64,000 nt of DNA from Comamonadaceae bacterium OH2545_COT-014 (GTDB lineage Bacteria > Pseudomonadota > Gammaproteobacteria > Burkholderiales > Burkholderiaceae_C), in the NCBI GenBank assembly GCA_003859965.1, contig RQYR01000017.1, positions 1-64,000 of the forward strand, in the 5' to 3' direction. The notes beneath the pieces are model-generated. The model had not been told where the DNA came from and did no database searches. It saw only the letters and a program-made list of their open reading frames with translations. The position numbers and the translations under genes are program-made. Shown here piece after piece: positions 42,887 to 51,074 of this stretch; the stretch's first letter is position 1, and each line of letters begins with the position of its first letter.

Positions 42887-45123
42887 GGGGCGGCCTTTCT
42901 TGCCGTGCCGGACGTGGCAGCGGCGGCGTTGGCTTGGGCGTTGACTTTGGCGGTGTCGTCTGGGGTGGCGCTGGGGGGCGCGCTGGCGGCGGCATGGCCC
43001 GTGGCGGGGCCGCCCGCCGCCCAGCGCGCGGCCAGCAGGCGGCGCGCCAGGCTGCGTTCCACCGGCAGCGGTTCGTCATGCAGCCAGGCTGCGCCAATGT
43101 CGCCGCACAGCACGGCCAGCGTGAGGCCGCGCGCGCCCAGGCCGGTGAACACCCAGGGCGGCAAGGGGGCGCTGGATTTATCAAAATTCATAGCGCCTTG
43201 GGCAGAAGGGGCGGTCCTTGGCGGCATTTTTTCGTCAGAAAGCGAAGGCGCGGCCACCCAGCCCGGCAATGGGCCGATGAGGGGCAGGCGGTCGGGCACG
43301 GTGCAACGCACGCCGGCCCAGGCGCGGGCGGCCTCGCCGGGGCGCGGCTCCACGGGCGGGCAGGGCAGGGCGGCCGGCGCGGGTGGCGGCGTTTCCGTCA
43401 TCTCCGCCAGCGTGGCCCACGTGGCCCATTGCGGCGCCAGCGCGGCGGCGGCCTGGGGCAGCAGTTCGGCCAGGCGCTGCTGGTTGGCGGCGTGGTCGGC
43501 GGCGCGCAGCACGGGCTGCGGCTGGGCGCGTTCGAAGGTGCTGCCCGCTACCCACAGGCCGCCGCCGTCCGCCGTGGGCACATGGGCCACCAGGCTGCCG
43601 TGGCCGTTGACGGGAAAGGGCGGCAGGGCGGCAGCGGGGCCGGGCGGCGGCATGGGGCCGTAGGCCACTTGCCCGCGCAGCGCGTGCAGCGGCAGCGCCG
43701 CCGCCGGGGAGGCGGTGTCGCCGAACGAGGCGCGCAGCAGGGCCTGGGTGCCGAAGCCGGCGGCCAGCACGGCCAGGTCGGCCTCGGCCAGCACGGCGCC
43801 CGCCGCGTCCAGCGCCTGCCAGCGCGCGCCCTGCGTGGCCAGGCGTGCCACCTGCTGCCTGCCCAGCCAGCGGATGCCGGGGGCCGCCAGCATGGCGCGC
43901 ACCAGCGCGGCGGGGCGCAGCCAGCCGGCGCGGGCGTGCCACAGCGCGGGGTGGGTGGCGTCCAGCGTGCTCGGTGCCAGCGCGGCCTGGCGGGCGGGGG
44001 CGTCGCCCGGGGCGGCCACGCGGGTGGCGGGGCGGGCGGCTTCGTCTGCAAGCGCTGCCCAGGCGGCGGGCAGGCGGCGTTCGCCGGGGGCGTGGCGTTC
44101 CAGGACGCCGGTGGCGGCCCAGTACTGGCCCTGGCCCTGGCCGGGCGGCAGCAGGGCGCGGGCGCGGGCCAGGGTGGCGCGCGTGCCGGCGCGGCTCAGG
44201 CGCGAGAGGGGCCGGTCATCCGGCGAGACATGCGGGGCCACCACGCCGGCGGGCAGGGCGCTGGCGCCGTCGGCCGGGGCCGCGCCCTGGCTCAGCACCG
44301 TGACTTGCCAGCCGCGCACGGCCAGGCTGTAGGCCAGGCTGGCGGCGGCCAGCCCGGCGCCGACGATGAGGCACTGCCCCGGCGCAGCCACGGCGGCGAC
44401 CTCAGGCGGGCGGCGGCGGGGCTGCCAGCGCGGGGCGTAGCGGGCGGTGAAGGCGGCCGCGGTGGCGGTGGCGGTGGCGGCAGGGGCAGCCGTCGTGCCG
44501 GGTGAGGCTTCGGCCGCCTCGGCGGCATCCGGCACGAAGCCGCAGGCGGCCAGCGACGCCGCCAACGCGGGCGAGGCCGGGCGGGCCCACAGCCGCGTGC
44601 CGGGCTGGCAGTGGCGGGCGAGCGCCTGGAGGGTGTGCTTGTCCCAGACGGGCTGGCTGGGGCCGCTTTCCAGCGCCACGCCGTGCGCGGCGCCATGCAG
44701 CTCGGGCAGCAGCGCGGGCGGCGGCCCCAGCGCCAGCAGCAGGCGCACGGGCGCAGGCCCCAGTCCACGCCCGCACCCAGGCCCGGACATGAGCGGGATC
44801 GCGTGCAGGCCGGGCAGCAGGTCATGCCACTGCGCGGTCAGGGCGTGCCAGTCGGCGTCGGCCATCGCGATGCCCTGCCGGGCCAGGGCGGCCTGCACGT
44901 GCGCCAGCGCGGGCGGGGCGGGCAGAACGGCGGTCAGGCTCAGGCGCGCGGGCCGGGCGGTGGCGGGGCTTTGCTGCCACAACGGCCACAGCGCCAGCAG
45001 CCGGGCCAGCCCGTCGGCGCTGGCGGCCGCCTGGAGCGTGGCATGGCCCACGGCCAGCACGTGCCAGTGCGGCGCGCCGGCCCAGCCGTGGGTGAGCGGT
45101 GCATAGGCGGGCAGGGCAGGCAT
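42883..45123 (-). CDS. mnmC: MnmC-like tRNA mnm5s2U biosynthesis protein with an eroded methyltransferase domain
   Basis: A 746-residue two-part protein. The C-terminal oxidoreductase (MnmC1) starts at QCLIVGAGLAAASLAYSLA (FAD-binding, about 251-269) and includes HALRGQVAYG and WVFTGLGARGLTLA; it converts cmnm5U to nm5U at the wobble base. The N-terminal 200 residues align in outline with the methyltransferase half (ARLSLTAVLPAPPALAHVQ, WHDLLPGLHAIPL, WDKHTLQALARHCQPGTRLWA), but the SAM motif FGTGLNF is replaced by VGHATLQ (25-31) and the LDGFAPAKNP region by LESGPSQPVW. A palindromic element adds about 20 residues near 630-650. ATG 45123 is the best start. Confidence 0.85.
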   Translation of the reverse strand: MPALPAYAPLTHGWAGAPHWHVLAVGHATLQAAASADGLARLLALWPLWQQSPATARPARLSLTAVLPAPPALAHVQAALARQGIAMADADWHALTAQWHDLLPGLHAIPLMSGPGCGRGLGPAPVRLLLALGPPPALLPELHGAAHGVALESGPSQPVWDKHTLQALARHCQPGTRLWARPASPALAASLAACGFVPDAAEAAEASPGTTAAPAATATATAAAFTARYAPRWQPRRRPPEVAAVAAPGQCLIVGAGLAAASLAYSLAVRGWQVTVLSQGAAPADGASALPAGVVAPHVSPDDRPLSRLSRAGTRATLARARALLPPGQGQGQYWAATGVLERHAPGERRLPAAWAALADEAARPATRVAAPGDAPARQAALAPSTLDATHPALWHARAGWLRPAALVRAMLAAPGIRWLGRQQVARLATQGARWQALDAAGAVLAEADLAVLAAGFGTQALLRASFGDTASPAAALPLHALRGQVAYGPMPPPGPAAALPPFPVNGHGSLVAHVPTADGGGLWVAGSTFERAQPQPVLRAADHAANQQRLAELLPQAAAALAPQWATWATLAEMTETPPPAPAALPCPPVEPRPGEAARAWAGVRCTVPDRLPLIGPLPGWVAAPSLSDEKMPPRTAPSAQGAMNFDKSSAPLPPWVFTGLGARGLTLAVLCGDIGAAWLHDEPLPVERSLARRLLAARWAAGGPATGHAAASAPPSATPDDTAKVNAQANAAAATSGTARKAAP
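43175..43234 (+). repeat. Palindromic element copy inside mnmC
   Basis: GATTTATCAAAATTCATAGC, then GCCTTGGGCAG...GGTCCTTGGC, then GGCATTTTTTCG. Forward on the plus strand and antisense to mnmC, in which it encodes an in-frame insert (DEKMPPRTAPSAQGAMNFDK). Close to the copy at 12069-12125. Confidence 0.7.
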
Positions 45124-45185
45124 GGGCAGAACGGCGGAAAGCAACAAGACACGGCAAGCCGTGCAGAAAGACGGCGGCGGCCATT

Positions 45186-45220
45186 GTGCGTGAACTTCGT
45201 GCGTGAACTTCGTGCGTGAA
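45186..45220 (+). repeat. Tandem 13-bp repeats between mnmC and hemC
   Basis: GTGCGTGAACTTC occurs twice in full (45186-45198, 45199-45211), followed by GTGCGTGAA. The array lies in the 166-bp divergent intergenic region, about 70 bp before the hemC start and 63 bp before the mnmC start, where a regulator could bind. Confidence 0.8.
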
Positions 45221-45289
45221 CCCGCCCCGCCCGCCGCGCGCGTAACATCGCGGGCTTTCGTTTCCAGCCGCTGCCCGCGCTTGCCCGCC

Positions 45290-46198
45290 ATGTCCGTTCC
45301 CCTTGTGATCGCCACCCGTGAAAGCCGCCTGGCCCTGTGGCAGGCCGAACATGTGAAAGCCCGTCTTGAAGCCCTGGGCCACACGGTCACGCTGCTGGGC
45401 ATGACCACGCGCGGCGACCAGATCCTGGACCGCACGCTCAGCAAGGTGGGCGGCAAGGGTTTGTTCGTGAAAGAGCTGGAAACCGCGCTGGAAGAAGGCC
45501 GCGCCGACCTGGCCGTGCATTCGCTCAAGGACGTGCCCATGACCCTGCCCGAAGGCTTTGCCCTGGCCTGCGTGATGGCGCGCGAAGACCCGCGCGACGC
45601 CTGGGTGTCGCCGCGCTACGCCACGCTGGCCGAGCTGCCCGAAGGCGCCGTGGTGGGCACGGCCAGCCTGCGGCGCACGGTGCTGCTGCGCGCGCTGTGG
45701 CCAGACCTGCGCATCGAGCCGCTGCGCGGCAACCTGGACACGCGCCTGCGCAAGCTGGACGAAGGGCACTACGCCGGCATCGTGCTGGCCGCCGCCGGCC
45801 TCAAGCGGCTGGGGCTGGGCGAACGCATCCGCCACATCTTCAGCACCGGCGAGATGCTGCCCGCCGCCGGGCAGGGCGCGCTGGGCATTGAAATCCGCGC
45901 CGGCCGCCCCGGCCTGGCCGCCGCGCTGGCCCCGCTGGCCGATGACGCCACCTGGCTCACGGTGGCGGCCGAGCGCGCCGTCAGCCGCGCGCTGGGCGGC
46001 AGTTGCTCCATGCCACTGGCCGCGCACGCCACGCTGCACGACGACGGGGCGCTGCACCTGCGCGCCGCCTGGGGCGACCCCGAGGGCGCGCCCGTGCTGC
46101 TGCACGCCCAAGCGCGCGCCGCCGTGGCCGACCGCGCCGCCGCCGAACGGCTGGGCGAGCAGGTGGCGGCCGAGCTGCGCGCCGCCGGCGCGCATTGA
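45290..46198 (+). CDS. hemC: Hydroxymethylbilane synthase (porphobilinogen deaminase)
   Basis: Joins four porphobilinogens into hydroxymethylbilane. 302 residues. [43 protein letters not shown] with the catalytic Asp, [24 protein letters not shown], and Cys239 in [11 protein letters not shown], which carries the dipyrromethane cofactor. The start is ATG 45290 ([13 protein letters not shown]). First gene of hemC-hemD-hemX-hemY. Confidence 0.97.
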   Translation: MSVPLVIATRESRLALWQAEHVKARLEALGHTVTLLGMTTRGDQILDRTLSKVGGKGLFVKELETALEEGRADLAVHSLKDVPMTLPEGFALACVMAREDPRDAWVSPRYATLAELPEGAVVGTASLRRTVLLRALWPDLRIEPLRGNLDTRLRKLDEGHYAGIVLAAAGLKRLGLGERIRHIFSTGEMLPAAGQGALGIEIRAGRPGLAAALAPLADDATWLTVAAERAVSRALGGSCSMPLAAHATLHDDGALHLRAAWGDPEGAPVLLHAQARAAVADRAAAERLGEQVAAELRAAGAH

Positions 46199-46261
46199 CG
46201 CCGGTGGCGGCCTTTCCAATGGTTTCCTTGATAGACCCCGCCGACTGAACGCAAACGCCCC

Positions 46262-47056
46262 ATGCCCTTGCCCCGCGCGCTCCTGACCCGCCCCGCGCCG
46301 GAAGCCGCGCGCTGGGCGCAGGCGCTGGCCGCCCAAGGCGTGGCCGCCGAGGCGCTGCCGCTGATCGCCATCGCCCCGCCGCTGGACGCCGCGCCCCTGC
46401 ACGCGGCCTGGCGCGCGCTGGGCGACTACGCGGCGCTGATGTTCGTCAGCGGCAATGCGGTGCGCGGTTTTTTTGATGCAAAAATGCCGTCAGGGCACGT
46501 CCATTCTGCCCTGCAAGCTATAGAAACAAGAGCATGGGCACCCGGCCCCGGCACCAGCGCCGCGCTGCGCGCCTGCGGCTGGCCGGCCGGGCGCATTGAC
46601 GAACCCGCGCCCGATGCGCCGCAGTTCGACTCCGAAGCGCTGTGGGCGCGCGTGCACGCCCAGGCCCAGCCGGGGCGGCGCGTGCTCATCGTGCGCGGGG
46701 CCGACGCCACGGGCCGCGACCAGGGGCGCGAGTGGCTGCGCGCCCGGCTGGCCGCCGCGGGCGTGGCCGTCACCTCGCTGCCGGCCTACCGCCGCGCGGC
46801 CCCCTTGCTCAGCGCCGCCCAGCAGGCGCGCGCGCGCCAGGCAGCGTACGATGGCACGGTTTGGGTCTTCAGCAGCGCCGAGGCCATTGCCCATCTGCGC
46901 CAAGCCGTGCCCGGCGCCGACTGGTCAGGCGCGCGCGCGCTGGTCACCCACCCGCGCATGGCTGAAGCCGCGCGCGGCGCGGGTTTCGGGCAGGTGGCCT
47001 GCACGCGGCCCACGCTGGCGGCGGTGGCGGCGTCGATAAAATCCGCCGCACCATGA
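46262..47056 (+). CDS. hemD: Uroporphyrinogen-III synthase, with a repeat-derived insert
   Basis: Cyclises hydroxymethylbilane with ring-D inversion. 264 residues. Family features: RALLTRPAPEAARWAQAL, LPLIAIAPP, FVSGNAVRGFF, WAPGPGTSAAL, FDSEALWARV, VLIVRGADATGRDQGREWLRARLAAAGVAV (core RGADATGRDQGREWL), and VWVFSSAEAIAHL. Between RGFF and TRAWAPG the sequence DAKMPSGHVHSALQAIE is written by a copy of the palindromic element (46475-46533) in frame. Overlaps hemX by ATGA. Confidence 0.94.
   Translation: MPLPRALLTRPAPEAARWAQALAAQGVAAEALPLIAIAPPLDAAPLHAAWRALGDYAALMFVSGNAVRGFFDAKMPSGHVHSALQAIETRAWAPGPGTSAALRACGWPAGRIDEPAPDAPQFDSEALWARVHAQAQPGRRVLIVRGADATGRDQGREWLRARLAAAGVAVTSLPAYRRAAPLLSAAQQARARQAAYDGTVWVFSSAEAIAHLRQAVPGADWSGARALVTHPRMAEAARGAGFGQVACTRPTLAAVAASIKSAAP
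46475..46533 (-). repeat. Palindromic element copy inside hemD
   Basis: GATGCAAAAATGCCGT, inverted repeat CAGGGCA...TGCCCTG, then CAAGCTATAGAAACAAGAGC. Reverse orientation; on the minus strand it reads box-first with CTATAGCTTGCAGGGCA. No frameshift or stop results in hemD. Confidence 0.7.
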
Positions 47057-48183
47057 ACCCAGCCCCGCCGCCAGCCGCGCCGCCTGCCGCGGCCCCTGGC
47101 GCCCCCGCCAGGTCTTCCGCGTCTGCCTTGCCGCCCGCGCCGCTGGAGGCGCCTGCCCTGGCGGCCGCCCCCCGCGCCGCTGGCGTGCCGCCCGGCCTGC
47201 TGGCGGCCTGGGCGGCAGCGGCCGTGGCCATCGCCATGAGCGCGCTGCTGTGGCAAAAGCTCTCGCACATGCAGCACCAGCTGGCGCGCCAAAGCGCCCA
47301 GGCAGGCACCCAGGCCGTGGAGGCGCGCACGCTGGCGCGCGAGGCGCGCGACACCGCGCGCGACACCGCCGCCCGGCTGGCCGTCATCGACAACAGCCTG
47401 GGCGACCTGAGCGCCTACCGCACCCAGCTGGAAGAACTGCTGCAAAGCGCCACCCGCTCGCACGACGAAAACCTGGCCGTGGACCTGGAAGCGGCCATGC
47501 GCCTGGCGCAAGAGCAAAGCCAGCTCACCGGCAGCGTGGCCCCGCTGCTGGCTGCCCTGCGCACTGCCGAACACCGCCTGGCCCGCAGCGCCGACCCGCG
47601 CCTGGCCCCCGTGGCCCGCGCCGTGCAGCGCGACCTGGAGCGCGTGCGCAGCGCCAGCCTGCCCGACGTGGCGGGCCTGCTGGCCCGCATTGACCAACTG
47701 CTCAAGCAGGTGGACAACCTGCCCGCCGCCAATGACGTGGGCGCGCCGCTTGCCAGCCGCCAAGCGGGCGACACGCCCGGCGATGCCGCCGCGCCGCCCG
47801 CCGCCTGGTGGCAGCGCGCCTGGCGCACGGTGGCGAATGAAGCCGCCCGGCTCGTACGCGTGAGCCGCATCGACAAGCCCGAGGCCAGCATGCTCTCGCC
47901 CGAGCAGGTGTTCTTCGTGCGCGAAAACCTCAAGCTGCGCTTGCAAGGCGCGCGCCTGGCCCTGCTGGCGCGCCAGTACGAAGCCGCCCGCGCCGACCTG
48001 GCCAGCGCCTCCTACACCCTGGGCACGCTGTTCGACCCGGCCTCGCGCCGCACCCAGGCCGCCGCCACGCTGCTGCAGCAAATTCAGGCGCAAACCCGCG
48101 CCGCCGAACTGCCGCGCGCCGACCAGACCCTGACCGCGCTGGCCGCCGCCGCCAGCCGGGCCGGCAGCAGCGAAGGACGCTGA
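47053..48183 (+). CDS. hemX: HemX-like membrane protein of the heme operon
   Basis: A 376-residue inner-membrane protein. A Pro/Ala-rich cytoplasmic N-terminus (1-45), one membrane helix (LLAAWAAAAVAIAMSALLW, about 56-74), then a long periplasmic coiled-coil (HQLARQSAQAGTQAVEARTLAREARDTA, core ARTLAREARDTARDTAA) and a C-terminal domain with the family motif SPEQVFFVRENLKLRLQGARLALLARQ (core FFVRENLKLRLQGARLALL). Often mislabelled as uroporphyrinogen-III methyltransferase; no methyltransferase motif is present. ATGA overlap with hemD, 5 bp before hemY. Exact role unknown. Confidence 0.92.
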   Translation: MNPAPPPAAPPAAAPGAPARSSASALPPAPLEAPALAAAPRAAGVPPGLLAAWAAAAVAIAMSALLWQKLSHMQHQLARQSAQAGTQAVEARTLAREARDTARDTAARLAVIDNSLGDLSAYRTQLEELLQSATRSHDENLAVDLEAAMRLAQEQSQLTGSVAPLLAALRTAEHRLARSADPRLAPVARAVQRDLERVRSASLPDVAGLLARIDQLLKQVDNLPAANDVGAPLASRQAGDTPGDAAAPPAAWWQRAWRTVANEAARLVRVSRIDKPEASMLSPEQVFFVRENLKLRLQGARLALLARQYEAARADLASASYTLGTLFDPASRRTQAAATLLQQIQAQTRAAELPRADQTLTALAAAASRAGSSEGR

Positions 48184-48188
48184 CCGCC

Positions 48189-49601
48189 ATGCGCGCTGTC
48201 CTCTGGCTCGTGGGCCTGTTTGCCGCCGCCGTGGCGCTGGCCCTCTTTGCCGGTGACAACGAAGGCACCGTCACCATCTTCTGGCCGCCGCACCGGGTGG
48301 ACCTGTCGGTCAACCTCGTCATCGTGCTGCTGGTTGCCGCCTTTGCCCTGCTGCACCTGGCCCTGCGCGGCCTGGCGGCGCTGGCCGAACTGCCCCGCCA
48401 GGCGCGCCGCTGGCGCCTGCAGCAGAAAGAGCGCGCCGTGCATGCGCTGCTGCTGGACGCGCTGGTGCAACTGTCCGCCGGCCGCTACCTGCGCGCGCGC
48501 AAATCGGCCCGGCACGCCCTGGCGCGCGAGGCCGCGCTGCGCGCCGCTGGCGAGCCGCTGGAACACGCCGCCACGCTGTGCGCGCTGGCCCACCTGGCCG
48601 CCGCCGAAAGCGCCCATGCCCTGCAAGACCGGGCGCTGCGCGAACACCATCTGCAGCAGGCGCTGGCGGCGCAGGGCGCAGGCAACGCTTCAGGCGCCGC
48701 CCGCCCGCCCGCGCAGGAGCTGCGCGAAGGCCTGCACCTGCGCGCCGCCCGCTGGGCCGTGCAAGAGCGCGACCCCGCCGCCGCGCTCGCCTGGATCGAC
48801 GGCCTGCCGCATGGCGCGGCGCGGCGCACCCTGGCACTGCGCACCCGCCTCAAGGCCGCGCAGCAAGCCGGGCACACCGCCGCCGCGCTGGACACGGCGC
48901 GCCTGCTCGTCAAACACCGCGCCTTCTCCGCTGACGCCGGGCGCAGCCTGGTCCGCAGCCTGGTGGCCGAACGGCTGGCCGACACGCACGACGCCGCCCA
49001 GCTTGCCCAGGCCTGGGCCGCGCTGACCCCGGCCGAACGCGCCGAGCCGGAACTGGCGCTGAAAGCCGCCGCGCGCCTGGCCGCGCTGGGCGGCAGCGCA
49101 GCCACCGTGCGCGCCTGGTTGCAACCCGTGTGGCAGCCGCTGGCACAGCCCGGCGGCCTGACGCCCGCCCAGCGCGTGGCCCTGGTGCGTGCGCTGGAAG
49201 CGGGCTTGCCCGTGAACGAAACCGGTGACGACGCCGATGAAACGCGCCGCGCGGCGCCAGCAAGCAAAGTGGCGGCCACGCCCGGCGGCCAGTCGGATGA
49301 CGCCACGGCCCGCGACTGGCTGGCCCGCATTGAGGCTGCGCAAAAATCCAACCCGCGCGACCCCGCCCTGCAATACCTGGCCGGTATGGCCTGCCTGCAA
49401 CGCCAGCTCTGGGGCAAGGCCCAGCTTCTGCTCACCCAGGCCGCGCGCGGCCTGCAAGACGCCGACCTGCGCCGCCGCGCCTGGAGCGCCCTGGCCACCC
49501 TGGCCGAACAGCGCGGCGACGAAGCCGCCGCCTTGCAAGCCTGGCGGCAGGCCGCGCAGGAGCGCGTGGAACCCATCTCCCACCGCCTTCCCGGATCCTG
49601 A
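48189..49601 (+). CDS. hemY: HemY-like membrane TPR protein of the heme operon
   Basis: A 470-residue inner-membrane protein (the proteobacterial HemY_N family, not protoporphyrinogen oxidase). Two N-terminal membrane helices (AVLWLVGLFAAAVALALFAG and LVIVLLVAAFALLHLAL), HemY_N segment LSAGRYLRARKSARHALARE, then TPR-like helices to the C-terminus (DPALQYLAGMACLQRQLWGKAQLLL, LATLAEQRGDEAAALQAWRQA). Relatives organise heme synthesis at the membrane. Last gene of the operon; no obvious terminator follows. Confidence 0.92.
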   Translation: MRAVLWLVGLFAAAVALALFAGDNEGTVTIFWPPHRVDLSVNLVIVLLVAAFALLHLALRGLAALAELPRQARRWRLQQKERAVHALLLDALVQLSAGRYLRARKSARHALAREAALRAAGEPLEHAATLCALAHLAAAESAHALQDRALREHHLQQALAAQGAGNASGAARPPAQELREGLHLRAARWAVQERDPAAALAWIDGLPHGAARRTLALRTRLKAAQQAGHTAAALDTARLLVKHRAFSADAGRSLVRSLVAERLADTHDAAQLAQAWAALTPAERAEPELALKAAARLAALGGSAATVRAWLQPVWQPLAQPGGLTPAQRVALVRALEAGLPVNETGDDADETRRAAPASKVAATPGGQSDDATARDWLARIEAAQKSNPRDPALQYLAGMACLQRQLWGKAQLLLTQAARGLQDADLRRRAWSALATLAEQRGDEAAALQAWRQAAQERVEPISHRLPGS

Positions 49602-49940
49602 CCCGGGAGCGCGTTGGGCGCCGTTTCCACGACAACGGGGCGGCGGCAACCGCTCACGGCACTGGCAGGGCTGCCACAAGCACTGGTTCTAAATTCCTGT
49701 GCGGCGGACCCTCAAGCGGATTCGGACGGGATGCAGCACAAGCCACGGGGTATCTACGCGCTATCGCGCGCTATTGGCCGCGTCATGTGTACCAGGTGGC
49801 GCCTTGCTGCATCCCAAACCGCTTGTTGCCTGCTCGTTCCGAAATCTTGATCAGGTTCTAAGCAGGCCAGGTGTTCAGGCGCGGCAAAGCCACCCCGGTT
49901 TCCGGAAAGCCGCGGCGCGCCATGCCGGGAGCCGCTTCAT
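49602..49940. other. Gene-free region after hemY
   Basis: A 339-bp gap between convergent genes. It contains a copy of the second dispersed repeat family (49793-49861) and no credible gene. No clear terminator hairpin with a T-run is visible. Confidence 0.6.
49793..49861 (+). repeat. Second dispersed repeat family, copy 2
   Basis: GGTGGCGCCTTGCTGC, ATCCCAAACCGCTTGTTGCC, CCGAAATCTTGATCAGGTTC. It aligns with 26216-26283 and 61631-61712. Confidence 0.65.
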
Positions 49941-50837
49941 TCAGCCCATTCCGTTGCGCCGCGCCAGTTCAACGAACAGGCCGGAGTGGTCGAGGTCGCC
50001 GTCGCCGTGGGCCACGCCCTGGGCGTACAGGGTTTCGAGCGCGGCGGTGACGGGGGCGTCAAAGCCCATGCGCGCGGCGGTGGCCAGGGCGTTGCGCATG
50101 TCCTTGAGCTGCACGGTCATGCGCGCGCGCGGGCTGAAGTCGCGGGTGACCATGCGTTCGCCATGCAGTTGCAGGATGCGGCTTTCGGCAAAGCCGCCGC
50201 CAATGGCCTCGCGCACGCGGGCGGGGTCGGCGCCGCCTTTTTCGCACAGCAGCAGCGCCTCGGCCACGGCGCCGATGGTGATGCCCACGATCATCTGATT
50301 GGCCAGCTTGGCCAATTGGCCTGCGCCGTGCGGCCCGACGTGGGTGGTGCGGCCCAGCACGCCGAGCACGGGACGGGCGCGGTCCACGTCGGCGGCGTGA
50401 CCGCCGGCCATGATGGCCAGGGCGCCGGCTTCGGCGCCCACGGTGCCGCCGGAGACGGGGGCGTCCACATGGGCCACGCCGCGTTCGGCCAGCAGGGCGG
50501 CATGGTGGCGCGCTTCTTCGGGCTGGATGGAGGCCATGTCCACCACCAGCGCGCCGGGGCGCAGCGCGTGAGCGGCGGGCGGCTGGCCGTCCGTGCTGCC
50601 AAACAGCACCTGGTGCACGACCGGGCCGCTTTCCAGCAGGCTGAGGGCAATGTCGGCGGCGGCCAGCGCATCGGCGGCGTGTGTGTGCACTTGTGCGCCG
50701 CAGGCGGCCAGTGGTTCGGCCTTGGCGCGGGTGCGGTTCCATACGTGCACGGTCCAGCCGTGGACGGGGGCGGCTTCGCACAGGCGGCGGGCCATGGGCA
50801 GGCCCATGTGGCCGGTGCCGAGCAGGGTGATATGCAT
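49941..50837 (-). CDS. Beta-hydroxyacid dehydrogenase (GarR/3-hydroxyisobutyrate dehydrogenase-like)
   Basis: A 298-residue NAD(P)-dependent dehydrogenase. Rossmann motif LLGTGHMGLPMARRL (5-19), substrate motif DAPVSGGTVGAEAGAL (125-140), catalytic Lys177 in GQLAKLANQ, and the helical C-terminal domain ending KDMRNALATA...LFVELARRN. The pattern fits tartronate semialdehyde or 3-hydroxyisobutyrate dehydrogenases; the substrate is unknown. Start ATG 50837; the frame is open upstream but MHITLLGTGHMG is the family N-terminus. Convergent with hemY. Confidence 0.9.
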   Translation of the reverse strand: MHITLLGTGHMGLPMARRLCEAAPVHGWTVHVWNRTRAKAEPLAACGAQVHTHAADALAAADIALSLLESGPVVHQVLFGSTDGQPPAAHALRPGALVVDMASIQPEEARHHAALLAERGVAHVDAPVSGGTVGAEAGALAIMAGGHAADVDRARPVLGVLGRTTHVGPHGAGQLAKLANQMIVGITIGAVAEALLLCEKGGADPARVREAIGGGFAESRILQLHGERMVTRDFSPRARMTVQLKDMRNALATAARMGFDAPVTAALETLYAQGVAHGDGDLDHSGLFVELARRNGMG

Positions 50838-51074
50838 GGTTTGCAAAGGGGCGCTTGGTTGGGGGCAGTACGGCCTGTGGCCAGGGTAGGGCGGCGATTG
50901 TGGCACCTGAGGCATGGCGGCCCGGGGGGCGATCAAAAGTCGAAACAGCAAAGGGAAAAAGGCGGTTGGCGGTCATGCGGATGCCGCGTCAACCGCTTGC
51001 GTGAAAAGACATGCCGCGCCCGGGGCATTTGCGACAATGCCCACGCCTGTCTGATGGAGCCTCTTTGCCCCAAT

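Noticed and set aside
47053-48183. Uroporphyrinogen-III C-methyltransferase
   Set aside because: HemX-type proteins are often given this label, but no SAM-methyltransferase motif is present.
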